Positions 33,664-42,720 are shown, numbered from the stretch's first letter. The stretch is DNA of 44,173 nt from Dehalococcoidia bacterium (GCA_020845735.1 JADLFF010000014.1:1-44173); one strand, 5' to 3'. The notes: generated from the sequence alone by a model not told the origin. Numbers and translations: made by a program.

Positions 33664-34127
33664 CAGGCCGCGCAGCGCACGAAGAAGGCCACGGTGGGAC
33701 TGATCTCGCCCGGGAACCCCAGTCGCGCCTTGATCGCCGCCGGGGCGTGGGGCACATACACGCGCCATGTGCCACCGTCGAGCACGGCCAGCGCTTCTGC
33801 GGCACAGCCGCCCGTGCTCAACGCGACGACCAGGGCGTCGGGCCCCGAGCGTTGGTTGGTTACAAGCAACCCGATACTGCCGCGAACTGGCGCTGTGCCG
33901 GTGTAGCCCCCCGTTGTGAGTTGCGCTGGAGGACGGACAGTTGCGGCCGTTGTGGGTGCGGTCGTTGCGGCCGCCTTCGCGGTTCTCGTCGGGGAGGCAG
34001 CTTGGTCGACGAGTCGGTTCAGGGGAAAGGGCACAGGTATCTCAGCGGCTTGGAGCGCAACCGGTACCACGCTGAGTACGAGCGACACGACGATCACGGC
34101 GAAGTGCGTGGCCTGTGCTGAGAGCAT
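33663..34127 (-). CDS. Secreted protein of unknown function, coupled to the anchored partner
   Basis: The 154-aa product has a signal-peptide-like N-terminus (FAVIVVSLVLSVVPVALQAA), a Thr/Ala-rich spacer (about 45-75) and a C-terminal globular segment (about 80-154; SIGLLVTNQRSGPDALVVAL, WRVYVPHAPAAIKARLGFPG) with two Cys residues. No family is recognised. Ribosome-binding support for ATG 34127 is weak. Its stop overlaps the next gene's start, suggesting a two-component exported complex. Confidence 0.65.
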   Translation of the reverse strand: MLSAQATHFAVIVVSLVLSVVPVALQAAEIPVPFPLNRLVDQAASPTRTAKAAATTAPTTAATVRPPAQLTTGGYTGTAPVRGSIGLLVTNQRSGPDALVVALSTGGCAAEALAVLDGGTWRVYVPHAPAAIKARLGFPGEISPTVAFFVRCAA

Positions 34128-34263
34128 GTCGACTCGTCCTGCCGGTGCGAGCCGACACTAACGCACATTATGGTGCATGTGAACTGTCTTCGCGGGGAAT
34201 TCAACCACCAACCGGCGACGTCTTCGTCAGGAGCATCTCGGGTTCGCGAAACCGGCAACGTCG

Positions 34264-34361
34264 GTTCAAGCTCCTGGGTCTACATCTGGAAGCTCGTGAA
34301 CGGGAAGGTCCACAGCTACGACCAGTTCAACGACGCCGGCCTTGCGGAGGCATTCCGCTAG
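34264..34361 (+). pseudogene. Fragment of a SnoaL/NTF2-like protein C-terminus
   Basis: The reading frame GSSSWVYIWKLVNGKVHSYD, then QFNDAGLAEAFR and stop, resembles the last strand and helix of SnoaL-like (ketosteroid-isomerase fold) proteins, in which an F/W-x-GKV-xxxxxxxDTAxLxxAF pattern is typical. The upstream part of the fold is missing, so this is probably a decayed gene end. The match is short. Confidence 0.45.
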
Positions 34362-34800
34362 CTGAGGCCCAACAGATCAGCACGCGTAGCGGCCGGCGAC
34401 TCGGTTCGCTTGTCGCTTCGAGCCATCCTGTCGATCGTGTCAACAGTGACCGATCGACGGAGTCGGCGAGAAGGCCTGCGGAGCAAACAGGGTCGTTCGG
34501 CAAGGTGAGGCTTACGGCTCTGTCTGGATCTCCCAATGAACGCGCTTTTCGCACCGTGAAGAGCTGAAATAGGAGCGCAGTTCAGAACGAGGAAGATTAC
34601 ATGCTCACGCATCTACCACTGCACAAACATCGGCATCACCGTTCCGAGGTGACCAAGTCGATCTGCTCCCCTTCTCTCTCTCCCTCCCCCTGATGCGGTA
34701 GCTTTCGTGATACAGGGGGAACCGGTATCGGCTTCAAGTCGCTGGAACTGAGCGCCCGTAGCGCGGACGATGCGAGCGCACCTCGGCAGGCCCGTGCGCA
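34362..34800. other. Non-coding stretch before darT
   Basis: No convincing gene is present in about 440 bases. A run of 26 pyrimidines lies at 34666-34691. A 30-codon frame at 34601 (ATG after GAGG) is His- and Ser/Pro-rich and ends in the pyrimidine run; I do not support it. The composition looks less GC-rich than the left part of the window. Confidence 0.5.
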
Positions 34801-34822
34801 AGAACGTTCGTTCTGCTAGAAT
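34801..34822 (+). promoter_or_regulatory. darTG promoter with LexA-like box
   Basis: AGAACGTTCGTTCT (34801-34814) is an inverted repeat containing GAAC-N4-GTTC, the core of the Gram-positive-type LexA/SOS box. TAGAAT (34817-34822), a good -10 element, follows three bases later, so a bound LexA would block RNA polymerase. No clear -35 box is seen. The darT start is 28 bases downstream. Confidence 0.5.
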
Positions 34823-34850
34823 AGTCGGGCTATTCGCGTTGGAGACGACT

Positions 34851-35498
34851 GTGAGTCAGCCGCCAGCCGCGCCGAAGGTCTACCACATCACCCACGTGGA
34901 CAACGTCGTCGGCATCCTCGGCGACGGCGTGCTTCTGCCGGACTCCACGATGGTCGCACGGGGCGGGCCAGCGGCCGCGATCGGGATGAGCACCATCAAG
35001 GCACGTCGCCTCCGGCTACCGGTGGAGTGTCACCCTGGAACCTGTGTCGGGGAGTACGTCCCGTTCAACTTCTGCCCACGGTCGGTCATGCTCTACGTGA
35101 TCTCCGCGGCGAACCATGCCGAGCTAGCGTACCGAGGCGGACAGGGCCCGATCGTCCATCTCGAGGCAGATCTCGGAGACGTGCTTGCCTGGGCACGGGA
35201 GCACCAGCAGCGATGGGCGTTCAGCACATCGAACGCGGGCGCCCACTACGCGGACTTCTTCGTCGACCCGGGAGAGCTGAACAAGATCGATTGGGTGGCA
35301 GTCGCGAATAACGACTTCCGTTCGGCTCAGGTCAAGGAGGGGAAGCAGGCCGAGTTCCTCCTGCACGGTTCGTTCCCATGGGAGCTTGTCAGCCGCATCG
35401 GGGTTAAGTCGAACGATATTCACGAGCGCGTTCGAGTCGCGCTGGAGGGTGCGGCACGCGCCCCTATCGTTGAGGTTCGGCCAGAGTGGTACTTCTGA
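34851..35498 (+). CDS. darT: DarT, DNA ADP-ribosyltransferase toxin
   Basis: The 215-aa protein matches DarT (formerly DUF4433). It has YHITHVDNVVGILGDGVLLP near the start with the NAD-binding His12, the PFNFCPRSVMLY block (71-82), and KQAEFLLHGSFPWELV with the catalytic Glu168. DarT transfers ADP-ribose to bases in single-stranded DNA, halting replication; it acts in abortive phage defence. GTG 34851 has GGAG six bases upstream. The antitoxin darG follows after 16 bases. All expected residues are present, so it looks active. Confidence 0.94.
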   Translation: MSQPPAAPKVYHITHVDNVVGILGDGVLLPDSTMVARGGPAAAIGMSTIKARRLRLPVECHPGTCVGEYVPFNFCPRSVMLYVISAANHAELAYRGGQGPIVHLEADLGDVLAWAREHQQRWAFSTSNAGAHYADFFVDPGELNKIDWVAVANNDFRSAQVKEGKQAEFLLHGSFPWELVSRIGVKSNDIHERVRVALEGAARAPIVEVRPEWYF

Positions 35499-35514
35499 AT
35501 CAAGAGGTGAGGGC

Positions 35515-36582
35515 ATGATCGAACTTGCAGCAGGCGACATTCTCTCCGCCAACGCGGAAGCCCTCGTCAATACGGTTAACTGCGTCGGCTATATGGGACG
35601 TGGGATTGCCCTCCAGTTCAAGCGGAAGTATCCGGAGAACTTCAAGGCGTACGAGACTGCGTGTCGAAGAGGTGACGTTCAGCCGGGGCGGATGCTCGTG
35701 TTCCCGACCGGCAGGATGGATAACCCGAAGTACATCATCAACTTCCCCACGAAGCGTCACTGGCGCGGGAAGAGCAAGCTCGTCGACATTGAGTCCGGAC
35801 TCGAGGCTCTTGTAGCCGAAGTGCGACGACTGAAGATCCGCTCGATCGCGGTTCCACCACTCGGGTGCGGGCTTGGCGGGCTCGACTGGAACGATGTTCG
35901 GCCACGAATCGAGTCGGCCCTGAGGCAACTCCCGGAAGTGCACGCCGTTGTCTTCGAACCTGCTGGCGCTCCGGCACCGGAGTCGATGGCACGAGCGGAG
36001 CGTGTTCCAGCGATGACCAGCGGGCGGGCTGCGCTGGTGGGGCTGATCGAGCGATACCTCGCCGGGTTGATGGACACGTCCATCAGCCTGCTTGAGGTTC
36101 ACAAGCTGATGTACTTCCTCCAGGAAGCTGGTGAACCTACGCGGCTGCGATACGTGAAAGCCCCGTACGGTCCATACGCCGAGAATCTCCGGCAGGTTCT
36201 ATCGGCGATCGAAGGCTACTTCACATCGGGTTACGCCGATGGCGGTGATGCGCCCGACAAGCAGATCGGGCTTGTACCTGGCGCATCTGCTGATGCCAAG
36301 GCCTTCCTCGCGAGCCATCAGACGACTCTTGCACGGTTCGATCGTGTGGCCGAGCTCGTGGACGGATTCGAGACTCCGTTCGGACTTGAGCTACTGGCCA
36401 CCGTCCATTGGGTTGGGGTGCATGAACGCGCCGACGGTTGGGAAGATGCCGCTGACAGAACGTACGCGTGGAACGAGCGCAAGGCCCAGTTCTCGCGTCG
36501 TCAGATTCGAGTTGCATGGGAAGCGTTGAGACACCACGGGTGGCTGCCTAGCTCGGCGGGAACCGCCGGCGCCGGGCCCTAG
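35515..36582 (+). CDS. darG: DarG, macrodomain antitoxin of DarT
   Basis: The 355-aa protein has an N-terminal macrodomain (about 1-155) with the ADP-ribose-binding segments GDILSANAEALVNTVNCVG, GYMGRGIALQFK and PPLGCGLGGLDW. It removes ADP-ribose from DNA. The C-terminal domain (about 170-345; VHKLMYFLQEAGEPTRLRYV, APYGPYAENLRQVL) is that found in DarG, which binds DarT directly. ATG 35515 has a GAGGTGAGG-type site upstream. Its stop TAG overlaps the hsdR stop on the other strand in the shared palindrome CTAG. Confidence 0.94.
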   Translation: MIELAAGDILSANAEALVNTVNCVGYMGRGIALQFKRKYPENFKAYETACRRGDVQPGRMLVFPTGRMDNPKYIINFPTKRHWRGKSKLVDIESGLEALVAEVRRLKIRSIAVPPLGCGLGGLDWNDVRPRIESALRQLPEVHAVVFEPAGAPAPESMARAERVPAMTSGRAALVGLIERYLAGLMDTSISLLEVHKLMYFLQEAGEPTRLRYVKAPYGPYAENLRQVLSAIEGYFTSGYADGGDAPDKQIGLVPGASADAKAFLASHQTTLARFDRVAELVDGFETPFGLELLATVHWVGVHERADGWEDAADRTYAWNERKAQFSRRQIRVAWEALRHHGWLPSSAGTAGAGP

Positions 36583-39500
36583 TTCTCCTTCTCGGTAGCG
36601 CCCACAGCCTCGAAGATCTCACGAGCCAGGATTGGAAATGCCGTCTCCTGGAAGTCGGGGTCGCTCATGTACCGCGTGACGAGCGCGTCGTTCTCGCCCA
36701 TCCGCTCGATCATCAGCGTCTCGACCAACTTGCGGATGCCGAGGCTGAACTTGTCGAGGGGATTCGCGAGCGCGGTCTGGCGAACTTGCTCGTTGCGAAC
36801 CGCGCGCTCCTTCACCTGCTCGAAGAAGAGCCTGTCTTCATCGCTGAAGTGTGTTCCGAAGCGATCGTTGAGCAGTTCGATGATCTCTGACAGCGGCGCC
36901 CGAAGTTCCTCCGGCCGGCCGGTGCCAACATCGGTCGGGCTCGCAACGTAGGTCGCCTCACCCTCGCTGAGGTTGATCGCGCCCGAGTAGACCCGCTCCA
37001 GGCGGTAGTACTCGAGGTTGACGTCGTCGTTGAGCCGAATCGCCGAATCGTCGCGTTCTGGCTGCAGGTAGGGCAAGAGTAGGCGCCCGAAGGATGCGAG
37101 GCGCTCGAGGTCGCTGTCTCCGTACGGAATGATCTGGCTGAGGAATGCGTATACCTTCACGAACGCGCTGAGGCGATCGCGGAACGCCTGCTGTGCGGCT
37201 TGGTCGAGCGCCTTGAAGCGGTCGCGCGCGGGCTGCAGATGTTCTTCCAAACGCGCGTGGTCAGAAGGGCGCTGCTGCGCCGGGGGCAGGTAGAAGACGC
37301 GGGCGAAGGCTTCAACCTCACTCCAGTAGTAGACCTGGGCGAGGTCGAGCTCGTGCTTCAGTGCCTCCAGCTGGGAGGGATCGGAGGCGGCCAGCAGCTC
37401 CGTCCGGTCGTAGTACGGCTTGAACGCGCGGTAGATGTTGTCGGGGTCATTCACGAAGTCGAGGACGAACGGGGCATCCTTGCCCGGTGCAGTGCGGTTA
37501 AGACGTGACAGCGTTTGCACGGCCTGTACGCCATCGAGGCGCTTGTCCACGTACATCGTGTGTAGGAGAGGCTGGTCGAAGCCGGTCTGGTACTTGTTCG
37601 CGACGAGCAGAATCTGGTAGTCGGGCGAGTCGAAGCGCCCGGGGAGCGCCAACTCGCTGATCGGCTTGCCTGTCACCACGTCGAGATTCATGCCAGGTTC
37701 GGTGAACTCTTCGCCGGAGTCGGGGTCACGGACCGTCCCACTGAAGGCGACGAGAGGGCGGATGTCGGTGTATCCGCGCTCAGCGATGTACTGCTGGAAG
37801 GCGCGCATGTAGCGCACGGCGTGTAGACGCGACGAGGTGACCACCATCGCCTTGGCCTTGCCACCTACACGGTGACGCACGTTGTTCCGGAAGTGCTCCA
37901 CCATGACCTCGGTCTTCTGGCCGATGTTGTGGGGGTGGAGGCTCATGAACTTTGCCAGCGCCGTGGCCGTCCGGCGCTTCGGAAACTCGGGGTCGTCCTC
38001 CGCGAGCTTCACGAGCCGGTAGTACGTGTCGTAGGTGGTGTAGTTCTGCAGCACGTCGAGGATGAACCCCTCCTCGATCGCCTGGCGCATGCTGTAGACG
38101 TGGAACGCTTCGGGCTTGCCGCTCGGGCCGGGGCGTCCGAACAGCTCCAGCGTCTTCCCCTTCGGCGTCGCGGTGAAGGCGAAGAACGACAGGTTCGGCT
38201 GCTTCCCGCGCGACTCGATGACCGCGTTGAGACCATCCTCCCAGTCCACCTCGCCTTCGTCGTCCGCCTGCGCGCGGGCGCCGAGGATCGCCTTCATCTC
38301 GCGCGCACTCTCGCCCGTCTGGCTCGAGTGCGCCTCATCCACGATGACGGCGTACCTGCGGCCGGCGATCGCGCGCCGCCATTCGGCCGCGCGAGTGCAT
38401 TCGAACTCGGTCGGTGCGTCAGGCGAAGCGGCGCCGGCGACCGCGAGCAGTCCGCGCAGGACGAACGGGAACTTCTGCAGCGTGGTGATGACGATCTTGG
38501 TGCCATCTACGAGCGCCTGCGCGAGCTGCTGCGAGTCTTCGTCGATCGGCTTCACCACGCCCTGGGCGTGTTCGATCTGATAGATGGCGTCCTGCAACTG
38601 CTGGTCGAGCACGCGACGGTCGGTGATGACGATCACGCAGTCGTAGACCTTCTGGTCATCCGTGGTGTGCAGGCTCGCGAGGCGGTGCGACAGCCACGAG
38701 ATGCTGTTGGTCTTGCCGCTGCCCGCGGAGTGCTGGATGAGGTAGTTGCCGCCAGGCCCCTCGAGGCCGGCCGCAGCGACGACGCGGGACACGGCGTCCA
38801 GCTGATGATAGCGCGGGAAGATCACCGCTGCGTGCTTCACGGTGCGCGCACCACGCGCGTCCTCGACCTTCTCCTCGGTGTGCTCGACGAAGATGTACGA
38901 GCCAAGAATGTCGAGGAAGCGGTCGCGCTGAAGTACCTCCTGCCAGAAGTATCCGCTGCGGTAGCCCGAGGGGTGGGGTGGGTTACCGGCGCCGCACTGC
39001 ACCTCGCCCGGGTTGCTACCACGGTTGAACGGCAGGAATCGCGTGTTCGCGCCGTCGAGGTGCGTGGTCATGTGCACTTCATCCGGGTCTGCGGCGAAAT
39101 GCACCAGGGTGCGGGCCTGGAAGCGGAATACCGGCGCCCGCGGGTCGCGCGTCTCCCGGTACTGCCGGACGGCGTGACGCCAGTCCTGCCCCGTCCAGGG
39201 GTTCTTCAGTTCGCAGGTCGCCACTGGCACGCCGTTGAGGGCGAACAGCAGGTCGATCTCGTCTCCCTTGCCGGGGTGGCAGCGAGCCTGCCGCGTGACC
39301 GTGAGCACGTTGCGTCCGTACTGCACCAACGCATCGGCGTTCAGACCGTGGGCGGGTTTGAAGTAGGCGAGGTGGAACGTGCGTCCGTAGAAGCGGAAGC
39401 CGTGGCGAAGGACGAACAGTGAGCCCTTGAGGTCGAGCTCCTTCGCCACGGCGTCGACGATCAGGCTGTCGAGGTTCGCACCGTGCATGCGCTCCATCTC

Positions 39501-39665
39501 CGCTATCGCGGATGGTTGAGTCTCGCGCAGGAAGGCGGTGACGCGAACCGGGAAGAGCGCGCGCTCCACATCCCAATCGGCGATCGCGGCCGGCTGCCAG
39601 CCGCCGTCGACGAGCATCGATGCGACGGTGGACTCGAACGCCTGCTCCTTCGTCTGGTTCGCCAT
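36579..39665 (-). CDS. hsdR: Type I restriction enzyme, endonuclease/translocase subunit HsdR
   Basis: The 1028-aa product contains an N-terminal PD-(D/E)xK nuclease (GDEIDLLFALNGVPVATCEL: Asp138, Glu152, Lys154), an SF2 motor with Walker A HSAGSGKTN (about 312-320), the DEAH box VIVDEAHSS (443-446), later helicase motifs (ATPKG, VANKYQTGFDQPLLHTMYVD, QTLSRLNR) and a helical C-terminal region for binding the methylase. Length is normal. It cleaves DNA lacking the proper methylation. It starts five bases after the hsdS stop. Confidence 0.95.
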   Translation of the reverse strand: MANQTKEQAFESTVASMLVDGGWQPAAIADWDVERALFPVRVTAFLRETQPSAIAEMERMHGANLDSLIVDAVAKELDLKGSLFVLRHGFRFYGRTFHLAYFKPAHGLNADALVQYGRNVLTVTRQARCHPGKGDEIDLLFALNGVPVATCELKNPWTGQDWRHAVRQYRETRDPRAPVFRFQARTLVHFAADPDEVHMTTHLDGANTRFLPFNRGSNPGEVQCGAGNPPHPSGYRSGYFWQEVLQRDRFLDILGSYIFVEHTEEKVEDARGARTVKHAAVIFPRYHQLDAVSRVVAAAGLEGPGGNYLIQHSAGSGKTNSISWLSHRLASLHTTDDQKVYDCVIVITDRRVLDQQLQDAIYQIEHAQGVVKPIDEDSQQLAQALVDGTKIVITTLQKFPFVLRGLLAVAGAASPDAPTEFECTRAAEWRRAIAGRRYAVIVDEAHSSQTGESAREMKAILGARAQADDEGEVDWEDGLNAVIESRGKQPNLSFFAFTATPKGKTLELFGRPGPSGKPEAFHVYSMRQAIEEGFILDVLQNYTTYDTYYRLVKLAEDDPEFPKRRTATALAKFMSLHPHNIGQKTEVMVEHFRNNVRHRVGGKAKAMVVTSSRLHAVRYMRAFQQYIAERGYTDIRPLVAFSGTVRDPDSGEEFTEPGMNLDVVTGKPISELALPGRFDSPDYQILLVANKYQTGFDQPLLHTMYVDKRLDGVQAVQTLSRLNRTAPGKDAPFVLDFVNDPDNIYRAFKPYYDRTELLAASDPSQLEALKHELDLAQVYYWSEVEAFARVFYLPPAQQRPSDHARLEEHLQPARDRFKALDQAAQQAFRDRLSAFVKVYAFLSQIIPYGDSDLERLASFGRLLLPYLQPERDDSAIRLNDDVNLEYYRLERVYSGAINLSEGEATYVASPTDVGTGRPEELRAPLSEIIELLNDRFGTHFSDEDRLFFEQVKERAVRNEQVRQTALANPLDKFSLGIRKLVETLMIERMGENDALVTRYMSDPDFQETAFPILAREIFEAVGATEKEN

Positions 39666-39670
39666 GTGCT

Positions 39671-40414
39671 CTACTTCACCGCCATCGCTTCACGCGCGGA
39701 ATCTCGCACGTCGATCTTCCCAGTAATCGCCGCGGTAATTACTGCAGTGCGGTACTCCTGGAGCCGTTCCACGAGCAATGCAACCCGCCCTCTTGGTGGG
39801 CCGACAACCTCTGTGCTTTCTGCAAGCAAGGCGATGCGGGCGAGTTCGCGCGAGAGGAACTGGGCAATGGCGATCTGTTCATCAACTGGGGGGAGTGGAA
39901 TGAACGCACCAGATGCGGCTGCGTTGGGAAGTCCATACCTAGTCACGCCATTGGATTCGATCTGGAATTGATGGTTAACGGCGTGCGACTGCAGTGCGCG
40001 GAAGAGATAGGTCGGTAGGAGAACCCGCTTGTCCACGCGGTAGATGCCGAGGTGATAGCCACAAACGAGATCCGCCGCAGTTTCGACGACGATCGCGGGC
40101 ACCGCGATGTCTCGCCAATCCTCGGAGTCCTTCGTGATTACGACATCACCGACACGGAGTCCGAACTTCCGAACTTCCGCGAGAGTGGCTGTTGCATCCA
40201 TGAACTCGTCATCCGGACGGATTTCTTCGCGCGCGTATACGTCGGTGTAGTTGCAGAGCTTCACCGCGACTTCGTCGTCGGTCGCCTTCTTGTCCACCGT
40301 GCTGGTCTGATAGCTCGTCACGTACTTGAGACGCTTCACCTGCCAGTGATGTGGGATCGGTCCAAGCCAGTCCAGCCCGCTGTCGCGATACTTGGGATAT
40401 GAAGACCAGCTCAT
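39671..40414 (-). CDS. hsdS: Type I restriction specificity subunit HsdS, half-length (single TRD)
   Basis: The 247-aa protein has the N-terminal start typical of many HsdS proteins (YPKYRDSGLDWLGPIPHHWQ), one target-recognition domain (about 25-175), and the C-terminal conserved helix block (PLPPVDEQIAIAQFLSRELA, LQEYRTAVITAAITGKIDVR). Usual HsdS has two recognition domains and about 400 or more residues. This one has a single domain, so a functional enzyme would need two copies. It may be a natural half-subunit or an internal deletion fusing the start of one half to the end of the other. ATG 40414 overlaps the hsdM stop as ATGA. Confidence 0.9.
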   Translation of the reverse strand: MSWSSYPKYRDSGLDWLGPIPHHWQVKRLKYVTSYQTSTVDKKATDDEVAVKLCNYTDVYAREEIRPDDEFMDATATLAEVRKFGLRVGDVVITKDSEDWRDIAVPAIVVETAADLVCGYHLGIYRVDKRVLLPTYLFRALQSHAVNHQFQIESNGVTRYGLPNAAASGAFIPLPPVDEQIAIAQFLSRELARIALLAESTEVVGPPRGRVALLVERLQEYRTAVITAAITGKIDVRDSAREAMAVK

Positions 40415-42510
40415 GCCATGACCCCGCTTAGGAGTTGAATGATTTCGCCTTCCACGTCCCTTAGATCCCCTTCGATCTCGTCCAACGTCCGGGGCGGCTC
40501 GTACACGTAGAAGAGCCGGTTGAACGAGATCTCGTACCCGAACTTTGTCTTGCCCTCTTCTACCCAAGCGTCCGAGACATGCGGCAGCACCTCGCGCGCC
40601 ATGTACGCCTCGACGTCTTCCAGCAGCGACACCATCTCTGTGTCCCGCAGCTCGGCGTCAGGCTCTGGGTTGCCGTGCCGGTCGCAGCAGACCGCGGCAT
40701 CGGGGTCGCGCTCACCGAGTGCGGACAGCACCGCCTTGCGCTCCGGCGCCACAAGGCGCACGCCGGCTGCACGCTCGGCTGCGGACAGTGCGGCGAGGAA
40801 TGCCTCGCGGTCGCGGAACACCTCTCCGGAGGTCGCCTCGGCGACGGAGTGCAATAGGCCGCGGATCGTCTCCTGGCGTTGTCGGCCGGCGGCGACTTCC
40901 TCGTCGTGCGCCTTGCCCGCGCGCTTCTTGCTCGTCGCCAGGTTGCGGAACGCGCTCACCTCCTCGAGGCGCGCAATGCGCTCCGTTGTCGCGGCGAAGT
41001 TGAGGCGCAGTGGCCGCTCGACCGTCACCTTGCGGTAGCCGAAGTCCTCGTTCGCGAACACCTTGCTCACCGTGCGCGCCCGCCTCCGGGGGAGGTGCGT
41101 CACCGGGTCCTCGTCGGTGAACTCGCGCGACTCGCCGTCCTGGAAGTTGCCGTGGATGCGCGTCAGGTCAGCGATCTGATCCTCCGACAACTGGTTCCGC
41201 TTGTTCCCCAGGCTCTTACGCATCTTCACGAAGAATTGGCGCCCGTCGATGAGCTGCACCTTGCCCTTGCGGTGCGCCTCCTTCCGGTTCGTCAGCACCC
41301 AGATGTAGGTGGAGATGCCGGTGTTGTAGAAGAGCTGGTCGGGCAACGCGACAATGGCCTCAAGCCAGTCATTCTCGATGATCCACTGGCGGATATTGCT
41401 CGCGCCCTGTCCGGCGTCGCCCGTGAACAGGGGCGAGCCGTTGAAGACGATGGCGAGGCGGCTTCCGCCCTCATCAATGGGCTGCATCTTGGCGAGCATG
41501 TGCTGCAGGAAGAGCAGCGCACCGTCGTCGACCCTCGGGAGTCCCGCTCCGAACCGCCCCTGGTAGCCGAGCGTGTCGCGCTCGCGCTCTATCTCCCGCT
41601 GTTGCTGCTTCCACTCCACGCCGAACGGAGGATTGGCGAGCATGTAGTCGAACGTGTACTTGCTGCCGTCCGGGCGGCGTGCGTAGCCGTCCTTCGTGAA
41701 GGTGTCATCCCGAACAATGTTCTCGGCGTTCTCGCCCTTGATGAGCATGTCGGACTTGCACACTGCCCACGCCTCGTCGTTCCAGTCCTGGCCATACAGG
41801 ATTGGATTCGATTCGCGGTTATGCTCGCGCAGGTACTCCTCGGCCACGGAGAGCATGCCGCCGGTCCCGCACGCCGGGTCGTAGATCGTCTTGACCACGT
41901 GCCCCCGACCGAGGTCCGGCTCCGGCGAGAGGAGGAGGCTAACCATCAGCCGGATCACCTCGCGCGGGGTGAAGTGCTCCCCGGCCTCCTCGTTCGCCTG
42001 CTCGGCGCCGATGCGGATGAGCTCCTCGAAGACGTACCCCATCTGCACGTTGTCCACGTCGTCGGGCGAGAGGTCGATTCCGGCGAAGGCCTTCACCACC
42101 TCAAAGAGCAGGTTCTTCTCGTCCATCCGAGCGATCTGCTGGTCGAAAGCGAAGCGCTCCATGATCTCGCGCACGTTGGGCGAGAAGTCCTTGATGTACG
42201 AAGCAAGGTTCTGGGCGAGGTGGTTGGGGTCGTCGAGGAGCCTCGGGAAGTCCATCTTCGAGGTGTTGTAGAACGACCGTCCCGACGCTCGCTCCAGGAG
42301 CCCGCGGCGCACGTTCGCGTCGCGCCCGCGGTACTCGGCGTCGGCAGCCAGGACCGCCTCTTTGGTCGGGGCGAGCAGGCAGTCGAACCGCCGGAGGACG
42401 GTCAGCGGGAGGATCACCTTCCGGTACTCGTTGCGCTTGTAGGGCCCCCGGAGGAGGTTGCAGATCCCCCAGATGAAGTTCACCAGCTCGGCGTGCGTCC
42501 GCGTGTTCAT
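40411..42510 (-). CDS. hsdM: Type I restriction-modification DNA methyltransferase subunit HsdM
   Basis: The 699-aa N6-adenine methylase has the N-terminal helical HsdM domain (about 10-140), motif I DPACGTGGM (211-219) for S-adenosylmethionine binding and motif IV NPPF (293-296) for catalysis. A long C-terminal extension (about 480-699) with coiled-coil character makes it longer than the usual 500 or so residues. ATG 42510 has a GGGGG site upstream. It is the first gene of hsdM-hsdS-hsdR and is divergent from the unknown two-gene unit. Confidence 0.95.
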   Translation of the reverse strand: MNTRTHAELVNFIWGICNLLRGPYKRNEYRKVILPLTVLRRFDCLLAPTKEAVLAADAEYRGRDANVRRGLLERASGRSFYNTSKMDFPRLLDDPNHLAQNLASYIKDFSPNVREIMERFAFDQQIARMDEKNLLFEVVKAFAGIDLSPDDVDNVQMGYVFEELIRIGAEQANEEAGEHFTPREVIRLMVSLLLSPEPDLGRGHVVKTIYDPACGTGGMLSVAEEYLREHNRESNPILYGQDWNDEAWAVCKSDMLIKGENAENIVRDDTFTKDGYARRPDGSKYTFDYMLANPPFGVEWKQQQREIERERDTLGYQGRFGAGLPRVDDGALLFLQHMLAKMQPIDEGGSRLAIVFNGSPLFTGDAGQGASNIRQWIIENDWLEAIVALPDQLFYNTGISTYIWVLTNRKEAHRKGKVQLIDGRQFFVKMRKSLGNKRNQLSEDQIADLTRIHGNFQDGESREFTDEDPVTHLPRRRARTVSKVFANEDFGYRKVTVERPLRLNFAATTERIARLEEVSAFRNLATSKKRAGKAHDEEVAAGRQRQETIRGLLHSVAEATSGEVFRDREAFLAALSAAERAAGVRLVAPERKAVLSALGERDPDAAVCCDRHGNPEPDAELRDTEMVSLLEDVEAYMAREVLPHVSDAWVEEGKTKFGYEISFNRLFYVYEPPRTLDEIEGDLRDVEGEIIQLLSGVMA

Positions 42511-42720
42511 GTGCCCCCAGCGGTTCGGACAGTCCCTTCGGTCGCCGCATGGCTCCGGCCCAGCGCGACCCGGTCGCATCATACGCACCGAAATCGCCCC
42601 GGGACTTCCTCTCGCATCTGAGGGGCTCGGGCGACCCGTCGTGGATAGGCCAGGACTGCTGATCCGCTTTGACCTGTTATCATTAGAGCGCCTCTCCTCC
42701 CCGGGCGCTGGTAGAGGAAC
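42511..42720. promoter_or_regulatory. Divergent intergenic region between hsdM and the unknown two-gene unit
   Basis: The 210 bases carry no gene. TATCAT at 42678-42683 is a possible plus-strand -10 element in a locally AT-rich stretch (CTGTTATCATTAGAG), with no good -35 box at the right distance; TTGACC at 42669-42674 is too close. AGAGG (42713-42717) serves the next gene. The hsdM promoter must lie here too but I cannot place it. Confidence 0.4.

Noticed and set aside
34601-34693. 30-codon frame beginning MLTHLPLHKHRHH
   Set aside because: It has a fair GAGG site but ends in a pyrimidine run, has odd composition and no neighbour linkage.
30311-34850. tRNA gene or integrase marking the island border
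   Set aside because: I found no tRNA-like sequence, integrase, transposase or flanking direct repeats in the window.
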